NCBI RefSeq assembly: GCF_000760695.4
Contig: NZ_JHEG04000001.1
Location: forward strand, 3,506,452-3,570,451
Reading direction: 5' to 3'
Source: Tolypothrix bouteillei VB521301
Lineage (GTDB): Bacteria; Cyanobacteriota; Cyanobacteriia; Cyanobacteriales; Nostocaceae
Length of the DNA: 64,000 nucleotides
Below the pieces are notes generated by a model that had not been told where the DNA came from, did no database searches, and saw only the letters and a program-made list of their open reading frames with translations. Positions 18,341 through 27,054 of this stretch are shown here, in pieces (positions within the stretch are counted from its first letter, which is position 1; each line of letters opens with the position of its first letter). The translations under genes and the position numbers were made by a program.

Positions 18341-18376
18341 GCCCACATTCACCCTGTAATCAGGGGAATGTGTGGA
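18336..18376 (-). repeat. Left-end hairpin of the iscB element
   Basis: AAGAAGCC, then arm CCACATTC-ACCCTG, loop TAAT, arm CAGGGG-AATGTGTGG. It is the partner of the hairpin at 16531-16572. From 18400 to 18679 I see no gene; the aldo/keto reductase promoter must lie there. Confidence 0.75.
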
Positions 18377-18679
18377 GTCGTCACGATTGCTTGAGTTTGC
18401 GATCGCTCTCAATCTTTACAGATTAGAACACACACTTCCAAATTCTCCGTCGTTAGTTGGAGGAAACAGAGGATTGTGCTTTTTAAGATAGTCGAGCGTA
18501 CTCAAAGCTTTCGATCGCTGGATAACGATGTCACAGACTCCGCGTACCTATGTCTTTGAAAGCATAACCAAATGACTGCTGAAAGAGAAACGTCATCTAT
18601 CGAGTTGAAACAAGCAAATCAATAAAGTTACTACACAAATTACAAAGTAACTGCCCTCTAATGAAATGGAGATATAATT

Positions 18680-19639
18680 ATGAAGTACCGACAGCTTGGC
18701 AGTAGCGAACTTAAGGTGTCTGAAATCAGTTTAGGTTCGTGGTTGACATATGGTGGTGGCGTCGAACGCCAACAAGCAGAAGCTTGCATTCATAAAGCCT
18801 TTGATGTGGGAATTAATTTTATCGATACAGCCAATGTCTACGGACGTGGTGCAGCGGAATCGCTGTTGGGTGAAGTGTTACAGGGTGTCGATCGCTCCTC
18901 CTACATTTTGGCAACCAAAGTTTTCTTTCCCATGTCCCCCACCGACAGGGGATTATCTGCTGCCCAAATTCACAAACAAATCGATGCTTCACTACAGCGC
19001 TTGCGTACAGATTATGTCGATCTCTATCAGTGCCATCGCTATGACGTAAATACTCCACTAGAAGAAACGATGACAGCATTAACTGATGTTGTGCGTCAAG
19101 GGAAAGCTCGTTATATTGGCTTTAGTGAGTGGAGCCCAGCACAGATTCAAGCTGCATTGAATCTTCCTAACGTAGAGAAATTTGTATCCAGCCAGCCACA
19201 ATATTCCATGTTGTGGCGTCAACCGGAAGCAGAAGTATTTCCCTTATGTGCGGCAAATGGCATCACTCAGATTGTCTGGTCTCCCCTAGCGCAGGGTGTT
19301 CTCACCGGAAAATACAAACCGGGCGAAGCACCACCTCAAGATTCCCGTGCAGCAAATGACCAGATGAATGGATTTATGCAAGACCTGCGTAGCGATCGCG
19401 TCCTGAGTGCTGTCCAAAACCTTAAGCCGATCGCGCAGCGATTAAACCTCTCGATGGCTCAACTAGCGTTAGCGTGGGTACTGCGGGATGAGCGGGTATC
19501 CTCAACCATTATTGGTGCAAGTCGTCCCGAACAAGTAGCAGATAATGCAGGCGCATCGGGTGTTAAGCTGTCCTCGGAGGTGTTACGAGAGATTGATGAG
19601 GTGCTTGCGCCTGCTTTATCTTACGCAACAGCCCGGTGA
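18680..19639 (+). CDS. Aldo/keto reductase (potassium-channel beta-subunit-like)
   Basis: 319 residues, a full-length aldo/keto reductase. The catalytic tetrad is visible: Asp and Tyr in FIDTANVYGRG, Lys in ILATKVFF, His in LYQCHRYD. The C-terminal NADPH-binding segment is STIIGASRPEQVADN. The YRQLGSSELKVSEISLGSW start and loop lengths fit the AKR6/YghZ-like branch (voltage-gated potassium-channel beta-subunit type). It reduces aldehydes or ketones with NADPH; the substrate is unknown. GGAGATATAATT precedes the ATG. It is followed by a bidirectional terminator. Confidence 0.9.
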   Translation: MKYRQLGSSELKVSEISLGSWLTYGGGVERQQAEACIHKAFDVGINFIDTANVYGRGAAESLLGEVLQGVDRSSYILATKVFFPMSPTDRGLSAAQIHKQIDASLQRLRTDYVDLYQCHRYDVNTPLEETMTALTDVVRQGKARYIGFSEWSPAQIQAALNLPNVEKFVSSQPQYSMLWRQPEAEVFPLCAANGITQIVWSPLAQGVLTGKYKPGEAPPQDSRAANDQMNGFMQDLRSDRVLSAVQNLKPIAQRLNLSMAQLALAWVLRDERVSSTIIGASRPEQVADNAGASGVKLSSEVLREIDEVLAPALSYATAR

Positions 19640-19696
19640 TAAGTAAATTACTGGGGCTTTGCTAACTACTGAGACGCGGAGTACACAGAGATAAAA

Positions 19697-19724
19697 AGAG
19701 GGTGGGTATACCACCCAACTTGAT
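19697..19724. terminator. Bidirectional Rho-independent terminator
   Basis: Stem GGGTGG / CCACCC (19700-19705 and 19711-19716) with loop GTATA. T-rich tails follow on both strands, TTTTTAT on minus and TTGATTTTTAT on plus. It sits between the convergent aldo/keto reductase and glgP genes. Confidence 0.7.
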
Positions 19725-19726
19725 TT

Positions 19727-22336
19727 TTATACTTTTGCAAGTGGTGTGTTGATTTGTATTGCTGCGTTCTCTTCTTGCTCGTCTTCTAAAGTGACAGGAA
19801 CTGACTGAACGTGCCAAATATCTCGTGCATACTCGCGAATTGTACGGTCAGAGGAAAAGTACCCCGTGCGAGATGAGTTGAGAATTGACATTCGCCACCA
19901 GGTATCGCGATCGCGGTAAGCGTTATCAACTCGTTGCTGACATTCAGTATAGGACTGGTAATCGGCAAACAGCATATAGTCATCCCGGTTTTTTAGGGAT
20001 TCCACAAGCGGTTTAAACAAATTACTATCGCCTTTGGAGAAGTAACCCGATGCTATTTGGTCGATCGCCTGTCTGAGTTGGGGATTGTTGTTGTAATAGT
20101 CCCAAGGGTTATAGCCTTTAGCTTTCTGCTGTACGACTTCCCCTGCATTCAGCCCGAAAAGAAAGAAGTTCTCGTGTCCTACGCGATCGCGAATTTCAAT
20201 GTTTGCTCCATCAAGAGTTCCGATGGTGAGTGCGCCATTCATGGCAAACTTCATGTTACTGGTTCCAGAGGCTTCTTTCCCTGCAGTGGAGATTTGCTCG
20301 GAAAGGTCAGCAGATGGATAGATCCGCTGTGCTACCGACACGTTATAATTTTCTAAAAACACGACCTTGAGGCGATCGCCAATATCTGGATCGCTATTCA
20401 CCACATTTGCAACTGAGTTAATCAGTTGAATGATGAGCTTCGCCATTGCATAACCGGGAGCTGCTTTCCCTGCAAAAATCACAGTTCGCGGCACAAAATC
20501 TGCATTTGGATTCTGCTTGATAGAGTTATAGAAAGCGATCGTCTGCAGCAAGTTCAAATGCTGGCGCTTGTACTCGTGGATTCGCTTCACTTGGATATCA
20601 AACAGGGAATTAGCATCAACGTGAATACCAGTTGTTTGCAAAATATATTCTGCTAAGTCCTGCTTGTTTTCTTGCTTGATTTGTTCCCAGCGATGGCGAA
20701 ACTCTGCATCTTCCACAAATGCTTCTAACTGCTTGAGTTCTTCTAAATTTTTAATCCAACCCTTACCAATTTTTTCCGCAATCAGCAGGGCGAGTTTAGG
20801 ATTGGCAATCAAGATCCAACGGCGGGGAGTCACTCCATTGGTTTTATTGCTAAACTTTTCTGGGAACACTTGATAGAAATCTGGGAACAGATTTTTCTTC
20901 ACCAGTTCCGTGTGCAGTTCTGCTACACCGTTGATAGCATGACTTCCCACAGAAGCGAGATGTGCCATTCTGACTTGTTTTTCCGCTCCTTCTTCAATCA
21001 GGGACAACCGGGAAAGTTTGCCATCATCCCCAGGATATTGAGAGCGAACTTTATCTAGAAACCGTTGGTTAATCTCAAAAATAATTTCCAAGTGACGGGG
21101 TAAGAGTCTGCCAAAGACACTAATGGGCCAACGTTCCAATGCTTCGGGTAGCAAGGTATGATTGGTAAAACCAAAGGATTTTTGTGTAATGTCCCAAGCT
21201 TCATCCCATCCCAACTGATGTGTGTCTATAAGTAGCCGCATCAGTTCGGCTATACCAATTGCAGGATGGGTATCATTGATTTGAATAGCAAATTTATTGG
21301 GGAATTGGTCAAAATTGTTGTGGCCTCGCAAATAGGTGCGGATAATATCTTGAAGGGAGCAGGAAACGAAAAAATATTCCTGCATCAGGCGGAGTTCTCT
21401 ACCTTGATAGTTATTGTCGTTGGGATAAAGAACTTTGGTAATGTTTTCAGAGTAAACTTTATCGGCTACGGCATTAGCAAAGTCGCCACTGTTGAAAATC
21501 TGTAAGTTAAAGTCTTCACTTGCTTTGGCACTCCACAAACGCAAAGTGTTGACTGTGTTGGAGTTATAACCCACCATTGGAGTATCGTAAGGTGTCCCCA
21601 GTATGGTTTTTTGGGGAATCCATCGCACTTGGTAGCGTCCCCGTTCATCGGTGTATGCTTCCGTATGTCCGCCAAATTTGACTTCCATGGTGTAATCCGG
21701 ACGTGGAATTTCCCAAGGATTGCCAAAGCGCAACCAGCGATCGGGTACTTCTACTTGCGTACCATTGCGAATGGTTTGTTGAAAAATGCCGTACTCGTAG
21801 CGGATACCATAGCCAACGGCGGGAATTTCTAAAGTTGAGAGGGAATCTAAAAAACAAGCAGCGAGTCTTCCCAAACCACCATTACCCAATCCCGGTTCGT
21901 CTTCCTGTTCGAGCAAATCGTATAAGTCCAAGCCTGTTACCTCTCGCACCACTTGACGGGCTTGCTCGTACATCCCAACGTTTGTTAAGTTTTTGCTCAG
22001 TTGGGGTCCGATCAGATATTCAGCAGATAAATAGCAAACGACTTTGACATCTTTTTGAAAGTAGGTTTGCTCAACAGTTTTAATCCAACGATGCAGCAAG
22101 CGATCGCGAACAGTATAGGAGAGTGCCATGAAAAAGTCATGTGCAGTTGCCCAACCTTTATCTTTTGCTTGGATGTAGTAGAGGTTGTCTAAAAAAGCAC
22201 GTTTGAGGGTTTCAATATCCATTCCCGTGCGATCGTCCTGCACTTGAATGGGAACGTGTTCTGTTCTACAAATATGCTTTTTCCAATGGGGAGCATGTTT
22301 GCCATCGTGCTTTGTCGAGCCGTTGCCATTATTCAT
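19727..22336 (-). CDS. glgP: Glycogen phosphorylase
   Basis: 869 residues, a full-length alpha-glucan phosphorylase (GT35). It releases glucose 1-phosphate from glycogen with pyridoxal phosphate. The PLP-binding motif EASGTSNMKFAMNG is near residue 695 and includes the Schiff-base Lys. The N-terminal EDEPGLGNGGLGRLAACFLDS and YGIRYEYGIF segments, and KRIHEYKRQHLN, are classic. About 40 extra residues precede the conserved part. It is monocistronic as far as can be seen. Confidence 0.95.
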   Translation of the reverse strand: MNNGNGSTKHDGKHAPHWKKHICRTEHVPIQVQDDRTGMDIETLKRAFLDNLYYIQAKDKGWATAHDFFMALSYTVRDRLLHRWIKTVEQTYFQKDVKVVCYLSAEYLIGPQLSKNLTNVGMYEQARQVVREVTGLDLYDLLEQEDEPGLGNGGLGRLAACFLDSLSTLEIPAVGYGIRYEYGIFQQTIRNGTQVEVPDRWLRFGNPWEIPRPDYTMEVKFGGHTEAYTDERGRYQVRWIPQKTILGTPYDTPMVGYNSNTVNTLRLWSAKASEDFNLQIFNSGDFANAVADKVYSENITKVLYPNDNNYQGRELRLMQEYFFVSCSLQDIIRTYLRGHNNFDQFPNKFAIQINDTHPAIGIAELMRLLIDTHQLGWDEAWDITQKSFGFTNHTLLPEALERWPISVFGRLLPRHLEIIFEINQRFLDKVRSQYPGDDGKLSRLSLIEEGAEKQVRMAHLASVGSHAINGVAELHTELVKKNLFPDFYQVFPEKFSNKTNGVTPRRWILIANPKLALLIAEKIGKGWIKNLEELKQLEAFVEDAEFRHRWEQIKQENKQDLAEYILQTTGIHVDANSLFDIQVKRIHEYKRQHLNLLQTIAFYNSIKQNPNADFVPRTVIFAGKAAPGYAMAKLIIQLINSVANVVNSDPDIGDRLKVVFLENYNVSVAQRIYPSADLSEQISTAGKEASGTSNMKFAMNGALTIGTLDGANIEIRDRVGHENFFLFGLNAGEVVQQKAKGYNPWDYYNNNPQLRQAIDQIASGYFSKGDSNLFKPLVESLKNRDDYMLFADYQSYTECQQRVDNAYRDRDTWWRMSILNSSRTGYFSSDRTIREYARDIWHVQSVPVTLEDEQEENAAIQINTPLAKV

Positions 22337-22429
22337 GGTTACAATTCCTAATTAACGGGGAATTTATTCTCGAACCTCTATAACTTTAGAAGGAACTGCG
22401 GCTTGAGAACCTCTAGCCAAAGTCATACT

Positions 22430-22745
22430 GATACGGAATTGCATTTAAAGATTTATACCATTTTGGATTGATTAATCCTAGACAGGGATTAATTTGAGCG
22501 ATTGAAATCGCTGCTATACAGGCTAAGTCTGGGATTAATTTGAGCGATTGAAATCGCCGCTATACAGGCTAAGTCCGCCTACGCGGACTTTATTTAAAGC
22601 CTGTGTAGTACCTTCTTTGTTTGTATGGTCGAGGTGAGACAGCGCTGTTCTGGGTGTTCGCGTAGCGTCTCCGTAAAGAGATAGCGCTTGCCATCCAGAA
22701 TTCTATTCTGAGGGCAATTAGCACTCTTTGAGATGCTCGCGTTCA
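22430..22745. repeat. Compound dispersed repeat (palindromic, non-coding)
   Basis: Two tandem copies of a 44-base unit (GGGATTAATTTGAGCGATTGAAATCGC..., about 22486-22573) are followed by palindrome CCGCCTACGCGGAC, CTTTGTTTGTAT and the terminal block GAATTCTATTCTGAGGGCAAT. The terminal block recurs at about 33,500, 37,940 and 38,278. No transposase is present, so it looks like a MITE-type element. This fills the gap between glgP and the monooxygenase. Confidence 0.75.
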
Positions 22746-22752
22746 AATTGGG

Positions 22753-23883
22753 CTAAGCTCGGTAAGCATGAAAAGACTTGAAACTGTTGCCGATCGCCGA
22801 ACTCATTGCCTTCATCAAAGTATTGCGAAGTCCTACAGCAACTGGGTTTTTCAATTCGCCCATTTTGCCGGATCGCCTTGATGCAAGGGTAATTGCCTTG
22901 GTGCGGGAAAAACGCTCTGACTCATATTGCTCAAAGGCAATGATTGGATCGGGTTGTGCTTGCAAGCATTGAGCAATGACACAAGCATCCTCCAAAGCCG
23001 TACAAGCTCCTTGTCCCATTGTGGGTAGCATGGGGTGAGCTGCATCACCAAGTAGTGTCACATTTTGCTGGCTCCAAGGCTGTTTTGAAGGGCGATCGTA
23101 CAAATCAGCAGTCAAAATATTGGCTTCATCTGTAGCAGCAATTAATTCAGGAATGGCTTTAAACCAATCCCGATACATCGTCAATAGCTCTTGTTTGCGT
23201 CCGATAGCAGCATCTGGTTGTGCTGGACGTGCAGTTGCAGCTGCATACCAATACATTTTTCCCAACCCAAGCATCATGAAGCCGAATCCTTTACCGCATC
23301 CCAAAAATTCCTGAATGTAACCGGGACGGTATGTACTTGGAATGCCATCGGTTAAACCACGCCAAGTCTTAAAATTGCGGTAAGTAGGAGCCCCATCGCC
23401 TAAAATGATAGATCTGACTCGCGATCGCAACCCATCTGCGCCGATCAATGCATCCCCTTCAACACTCAAACCCGATGCAAAATAGGCTTGAACCCGATTA
23501 TCCTTGCGTTCAAATCGCTCAAAAGTTTCTCCCAAAATAAATTTCTCACTCGGTACATTGCGCCACAATAACTGATGCAGTTGGGCGCGATGAATTCCAA
23601 TAACGGGTAACTCAGAATTATCGAGCGCAATATTCACTAACTCAAAGCCACGTTGCGAATTAAATTGATAGTTTGTAGTGAGACAACCGACTCGCATTGC
23701 TTCTTGCAATATGCCCAAGTTCTTCAAGATATGGGTTGCATTTGCCCAAAGCGCAATTCCAGCCCCGGCTTCTCGTAACTCCTTGGCTCGCTCGCAGACA
23801 ACAGGCTCAATCCCAGCACGAATAAGGGCGAGGGCAGTTGCAGCACCGCCGATTCCACCGCCGATGATAATAACTTTTTTCAT
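22753..23883 (-). CDS. FAD-dependent aromatic-ring monooxygenase
   Basis: 376 residues, a class A flavoprotein monooxygenase (UbiH/salicylate-hydroxylase group). The FAD motif GGGIGGAATALAL is at residues 8-20, the GD motif is VTLLGDAAHPMLPTMGQGA near 275, and the DG motif is GDALIGADGLRSRVR near 150. It is likely to hydroxylate a small aromatic or related compound with NAD(P)H and O2. It is divergent from a TetR regulator 115 bases away, which probably represses it. Confidence 0.88.
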   Translation of the reverse strand: MKKVIIIGGGIGGAATALALIRAGIEPVVCERAKELREAGAGIALWANATHILKNLGILQEAMRVGCLTTNYQFNSQRGFELVNIALDNSELPVIGIHRAQLHQLLWRNVPSEKFILGETFERFERKDNRVQAYFASGLSVEGDALIGADGLRSRVRSIILGDGAPTYRNFKTWRGLTDGIPSTYRPGYIQEFLGCGKGFGFMMLGLGKMYWYAAATARPAQPDAAIGRKQELLTMYRDWFKAIPELIAATDEANILTADLYDRPSKQPWSQQNVTLLGDAAHPMLPTMGQGACTALEDACVIAQCLQAQPDPIIAFEQYESERFSRTKAITLASRRSGKMGELKNPVAVGLRNTLMKAMSSAIGNSFKSFHAYRA

Positions 23884-23908
23884 AAATTTTCAAGTTATCG
23901 ACAGACTT

Positions 23909-23960
23909 GTCAGTTGATTAATTTTCATCAAACAAGTTTCACGTGCTTTTGTCAACTGAC
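23909..23960. promoter_or_regulatory. Candidate TetR operator between monooxygenase and regulator
   Basis: A perfect 9-base inverted repeat, GTCAGTTGA (23909-23917) and TCAACTGAC (23952-23960), lies in the intergenic region. A second small dyad, GACTG-TT-CGGTC, touches the right arm. TATACT nearby fits a -10 box for the tetR gene. The regulator is inferred to be the adjacent gene. Confidence 0.45.
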
Positions 23961-23998
23961 TGTTCGGTCGAGAAGAGATATACTGATGTTTAAGTTCT

Positions 23999-24661
23999 TT
24001 GAATCTCGTAACAACTGTGGCGCGGACAAAATCTGAAAAAGTCAAGAATGCCAAGCAAGAGAGAAATGCGGAGGCGACTCAAGCTGTAATTTTGGCAGCT
24101 GCGGAAGAAGAATTTGCCCAACACGGTTTTACGGCTGCGAGAACAGAAGCGATCGCAGCCAAAACAGGTGTTGCCAAATCGATGATTTATTACTACTTCA
24201 AAGATAAAGAAGGTTTGTATCAAGCAGTCTTGGAGCGATCGCATAGCGATCTTTTGCAAACGATTCAGGAGTTACAGTTGGAGGATTTGTCACCGGAAGT
24301 CGCGTTGGAAAGATTTTTGAGAGCATTGCTCGGTTGTGTATCGCGTAACCCAAAACTCCCGACAATCATGTTTCACGAAGCAGTGCAAAACCAGGGAAAG
24401 TACTATAAAAACAGTAGTTCTGTGAGTATTGATACTGTTTTGATTGCAATTCTGGAACAGGGCGTGGCTGAAGGGATATTTCGTCCGCTCGATCCGTTTC
24501 AGTCTGCAATTAATATTATGGGAACTTGCTTGTTCTATTTTATTGGTGCAGGTAACATCCAGCAGTTTCCCCAAGGTAAGAAGCTTTTGAGCAAAGCCAT
24601 GCTGGAGCAACATACAAGTGAAGCGATCGCGCTTATCCTAGCGGGTGTGCGAAAATCCTAA
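23999..24661 (+). CDS. TetR/AcrR family transcriptional regulator
   Basis: 220 residues. The N-terminal helix-turn-helix (about 25-75) reads AAEEEFAQHGFTAARTEAIAAKTGVAKSMIYYYFKDKEGLY, the standard TetR form, followed by an all-helical ligand domain. The start is uncertain: TTG at 23999, or GTG at 24017. It is divergent from the FAD monooxygenase. It resembles the TetR at 58503 in both domains and in having a divergent oxygenase neighbour. Confidence 0.9.
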   Translation: MNLVTTVARTKSEKVKNAKQERNAEATQAVILAAAEEEFAQHGFTAARTEAIAAKTGVAKSMIYYYFKDKEGLYQAVLERSHSDLLQTIQELQLEDLSPEVALERFLRALLGCVSRNPKLPTIMFHEAVQNQGKYYKNSSSVSIDTVLIAILEQGVAEGIFRPLDPFQSAINIMGTCLFYFIGAGNIQQFPQGKKLLSKAMLEQHTSEAIALILAGVRKS

Positions 24662-24688
24662 CTAGGAAAATAGTTTCAGCCACTACGT

Positions 24689-26164
24689 GTGCTCAATGCC
24701 TGTTGGCTATCAAAGGTAAAACACTATTCCGAGTGCCGACTCAATTCTGTCTGAATATGGGTGCTCAACGCCTGTTGGCTATCAAAGGTACAACACTCTC
24801 TCAGGTGTCGTGGTCCGGTAAAAGCAATGTTGTGCTGTGCTCAACGCCTGTTGGCGATCGAAGGTAAAACACGAAACATAAATCAATCCAAAATGAAACT
24901 TATTCTGTGTGCTCAACGCCTGTTGGCGATCGAAGGTAAAACACGAAACATAAATCAATCCAAAATGAAACTTATTCTGCGTGCTCAACGCCTGTTGGCG
25001 ATCGAAGGTAAAACACTAGGGTATCTTACTAGATGCTTATCCCTATTCTGATGTGCTCAACGCTTATTGGCAATCGAAGGTAAAACACTCCTCTAAGGAT
25101 TTGATTGTATAACCAATCATACCCGTGCTCAACGCCTGTTGGCAATCAAAGGTGAAACACTCCACCTCTTTCTCAAGAGATTTTACTCTAGCTCTTGGTG
25201 CTCAACGCCTATTGGCAATCAAAGGTGAAACACAAAACTGTGTGAAACTGTTTTGTTTTACACTAATGGGTGCTCAACGCCTATCGGCTATCAAAGGTGA
25301 AACACTTGAAATACTTTCCATTTAAAATTAGGCTGTGGGTTGTGCTCAACGCCTATCGGCTATCAAAGGTGAAACACAGTCGCATTCAACCCATAAAGCT
25401 GTATTTGGAAATAGTGCTCAACGCCTATCGGCTATCAAAGGTGAAACACAACCCACATAAAGAACTGTAGCAAGCGATGACCGAGTGCTCAACGCCTATC
25501 GGCTATCAAAGGTGAAACACAATCTCCTGTATAGCTGGCACTTATCTTTGTGCGGGTGCTCAACGCCTATCGGCTATCAAAGGTGAAACACTGGTTCAGC
25601 GCAATTTTACTTATTTTGCTAAAGGAGTGCTCAACGCCTATCGGCTATCAAAGGTGAAACACTGACGGTAGCTCGCTTTTTGAATGGCAGGATGCAAGTG
25701 CTCAACGCCTATCGGCTATCAAAGGTGAAACACCAGCAGATTTTACAAAAAAGATTAACTTTAGCCAAGTGCTCAACGCCTATCGGCTATCAAAGGTGAA
25801 ACACAGACATGGGGGAGTCCAAGAACGGCTTGGTGAATTGTGCTCAACGCCTATCGGCTATCAAAGGTGAAACACGTCAGATGGCAGACAACAAAACAAA
25901 TTTATTGTTTCGTGCTCAACGCCTATCGGCTATCAAAGGTGAAACACATGGCACATCACGAGCGCACTTAGCACAGCGAAAAGTGTGCTCAACGCCTATC
26001 GGCTATCAAAGGTGAAACACCGAGTATGGCGGGGATTCAATCAACTCTCCGCTAGTGCTCAACGCCTATCGGCTATCAAAGGTGAAACACGTATTGACCG
26101 AACGGAACGTTGCCAATGACCAGATCTAGTGCTCAACGCCTATCGGCTATCAAAGGTGAAACAC
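24689..26164 (-). CRISPR. CRISPR array 1: 21 repeats of 36 bases, 20 spacers, minus strand
   Basis: Repeats start at 24689, 24761, 24837, 24909, 24981, 25053, 25125, 25198, 25270, 25342, 25414, 25485, 25556, 25627, 25698, 25769, 25840, 25912, 25985, 26055 and 26129. Spacers are mostly 35-37 bases, one of 40. On minus the repeat begins GTGTTTCACC and ends GGCGTTGAGCAC. The thirteen copies at the high end are identical while the eight at the low end vary, so the leader is at the high end. Spacers 24873-24908 and 24945-24980 are the same but for the last base, a 72-base unit duplication. The array reads away from the cas operon. Confidence 0.98.
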
Positions 26165-26340
26165 GGCGAGCTTGGGAATACCGACTCCGAGTGCTTTTCT
26201 TAGTCATTTTACAAGCACCCCTGAGAAAGACACAATAGCAACCCGAAAAAACGGCTGAAGTGGCATTTTTGTACGAGTTGATTAATGGCTACAATCCTTT
26301 TCATATAAGCATTTCACCCATTGTGCAAGTACCTTACAGC
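26165..26340 (-). promoter_or_regulatory. Leader of CRISPR array 1
   Basis: Reading on minus, the leader holds GGTACTTGCACAAT (26333-26320), then TTATAT (26308-26303), and GTGCTTGTAAAA starting exactly 54 bases before the first repeat. The leader of array 2 has the same three blocks at matching distances. The last bases before the repeat are CGCC (CGCT in array 2). Confidence 0.75.
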
Positions 26341-26490
26341 AATTTTTAGCAGTTCAAACGCTTACCAAATAAGACTTGCAACTACTTTTAATTGCAAATC
26401 GGGTTTCACAAAAAGAGATGCTTGCAGTTTTCAACAACAAAGAAAATTAAATCGACCTTTGAGTTTCTAAGTTATTATAAGCTTGGGTTT

Positions 26491-26643
26491 TAAAAACTTT
26501 GATGCCGTTAGACACTAAGTGACCATCAGGCGTTGAGCACTTTCGTGCTACCAAGGTGTAGAACCTCTAAGCAATACAGGGCGGATGGGCTTAACATTAC
26601 CCTTCTTGCTCCTAACCTAAGATGCCGTTAGGCGATAAACAGA
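26491..26643 (+). repeat. Solitary atypical CRISPR-repeat-like elements upstream of cas6
   Basis: Three fragments resemble the crRNA repeat on the plus strand: CTTTGATGCCGTTAGACACTAAG (about 26497-26519), AGGCGTTGAGCAC (26528-26540, identical to the 3' end of the array 1 repeat), and ACCTAAGATGCCGTTAGGCG (about 26616-26635) followed by ATAAACAG. The third matches 20 of 28 positions of the array 2 repeat. None is part of an array. They could be decayed repeats or a source of crRNA-like regulatory RNAs. Confidence 0.55.
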
Positions 26644-26820
26644 CTTAAAATAGTGCTTGACAGAATCAATTTTTTGTGCTGATAATAATTTATCGATGTT
26701 TCGAGCTACAAATAAAATTTGAATTTTGGTTTTAGTTTACGAGGTAACATTGCCTAACTGCAGCAACCTCAAGAGTTAGTGCCAAAGTTATGTGTTTTTT
26801 CTTCCCTCAGATGCCTTTTT

Positions 26821-26987
26821 AGAGGTTGTTTGAAAAGTAGTTAGCTGTGATTTTAGGCACTCAACGATCCCCCCTCGCCCCCCTTAAAAAGGGGGGAAAA
26901 TATTCTTAAAGTCCCCCAATTTATCCGGGGATTTAGGGGAATCTTAAATGTTTTGCTACTGAGGAAAGGACTTTTCAAACATCCTCT
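26821..26987. mobile_element. MITE-like element with 18-base inverted ends
   Basis: Ends AGAGGTTGTTTGAAAAGT (26821-26838) and ACTTTTCAAACATCCTCT (26970-26987) are inverted repeats with one mismatch. The 167-base interior has GGGGGG/CCCCCC runs and no ORF. A second element with related ends lies at 57073-57277. It sits between the atypical repeats and cas6. Confidence 0.7.
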
Positions 26988-27054
26988 TAGGTTTTGAACA
27001 TTACTTGGATATTTCGATCGCTGTCTGAATAATTGAATATGGGGGAATCCTAAA

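Larger units (their letters stand above)
16520..18400 (-). mobile_element. IS200/IS605-like element carrying iscB (no tnpA seen)
   Basis: An iscB gene is bracketed by two related imperfect hairpins in the same strand orientation (16531-16572 and 18336-18376). Both begin AAGAAGCC and share ACCCTGTA-n-TCAGGG at the loop. Same-orientation hairpins near both ends are the hallmark of IS200/IS605 elements, whose TnpA works on one strand. No tnpA is present, so the element depends on a transposase elsewhere. Exact ends are inferred: a few bases below 16531 and a few above 18376. Confidence 0.7.

Noticed and set aside
24761..26015. ORFs of 66-96 codons running through CRISPR array 1
   Set aside because: They are translations of repeats and spacers (CAQRLLAIEGKT pattern) with no independent support. 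The same applies to ORFs inside array 2.
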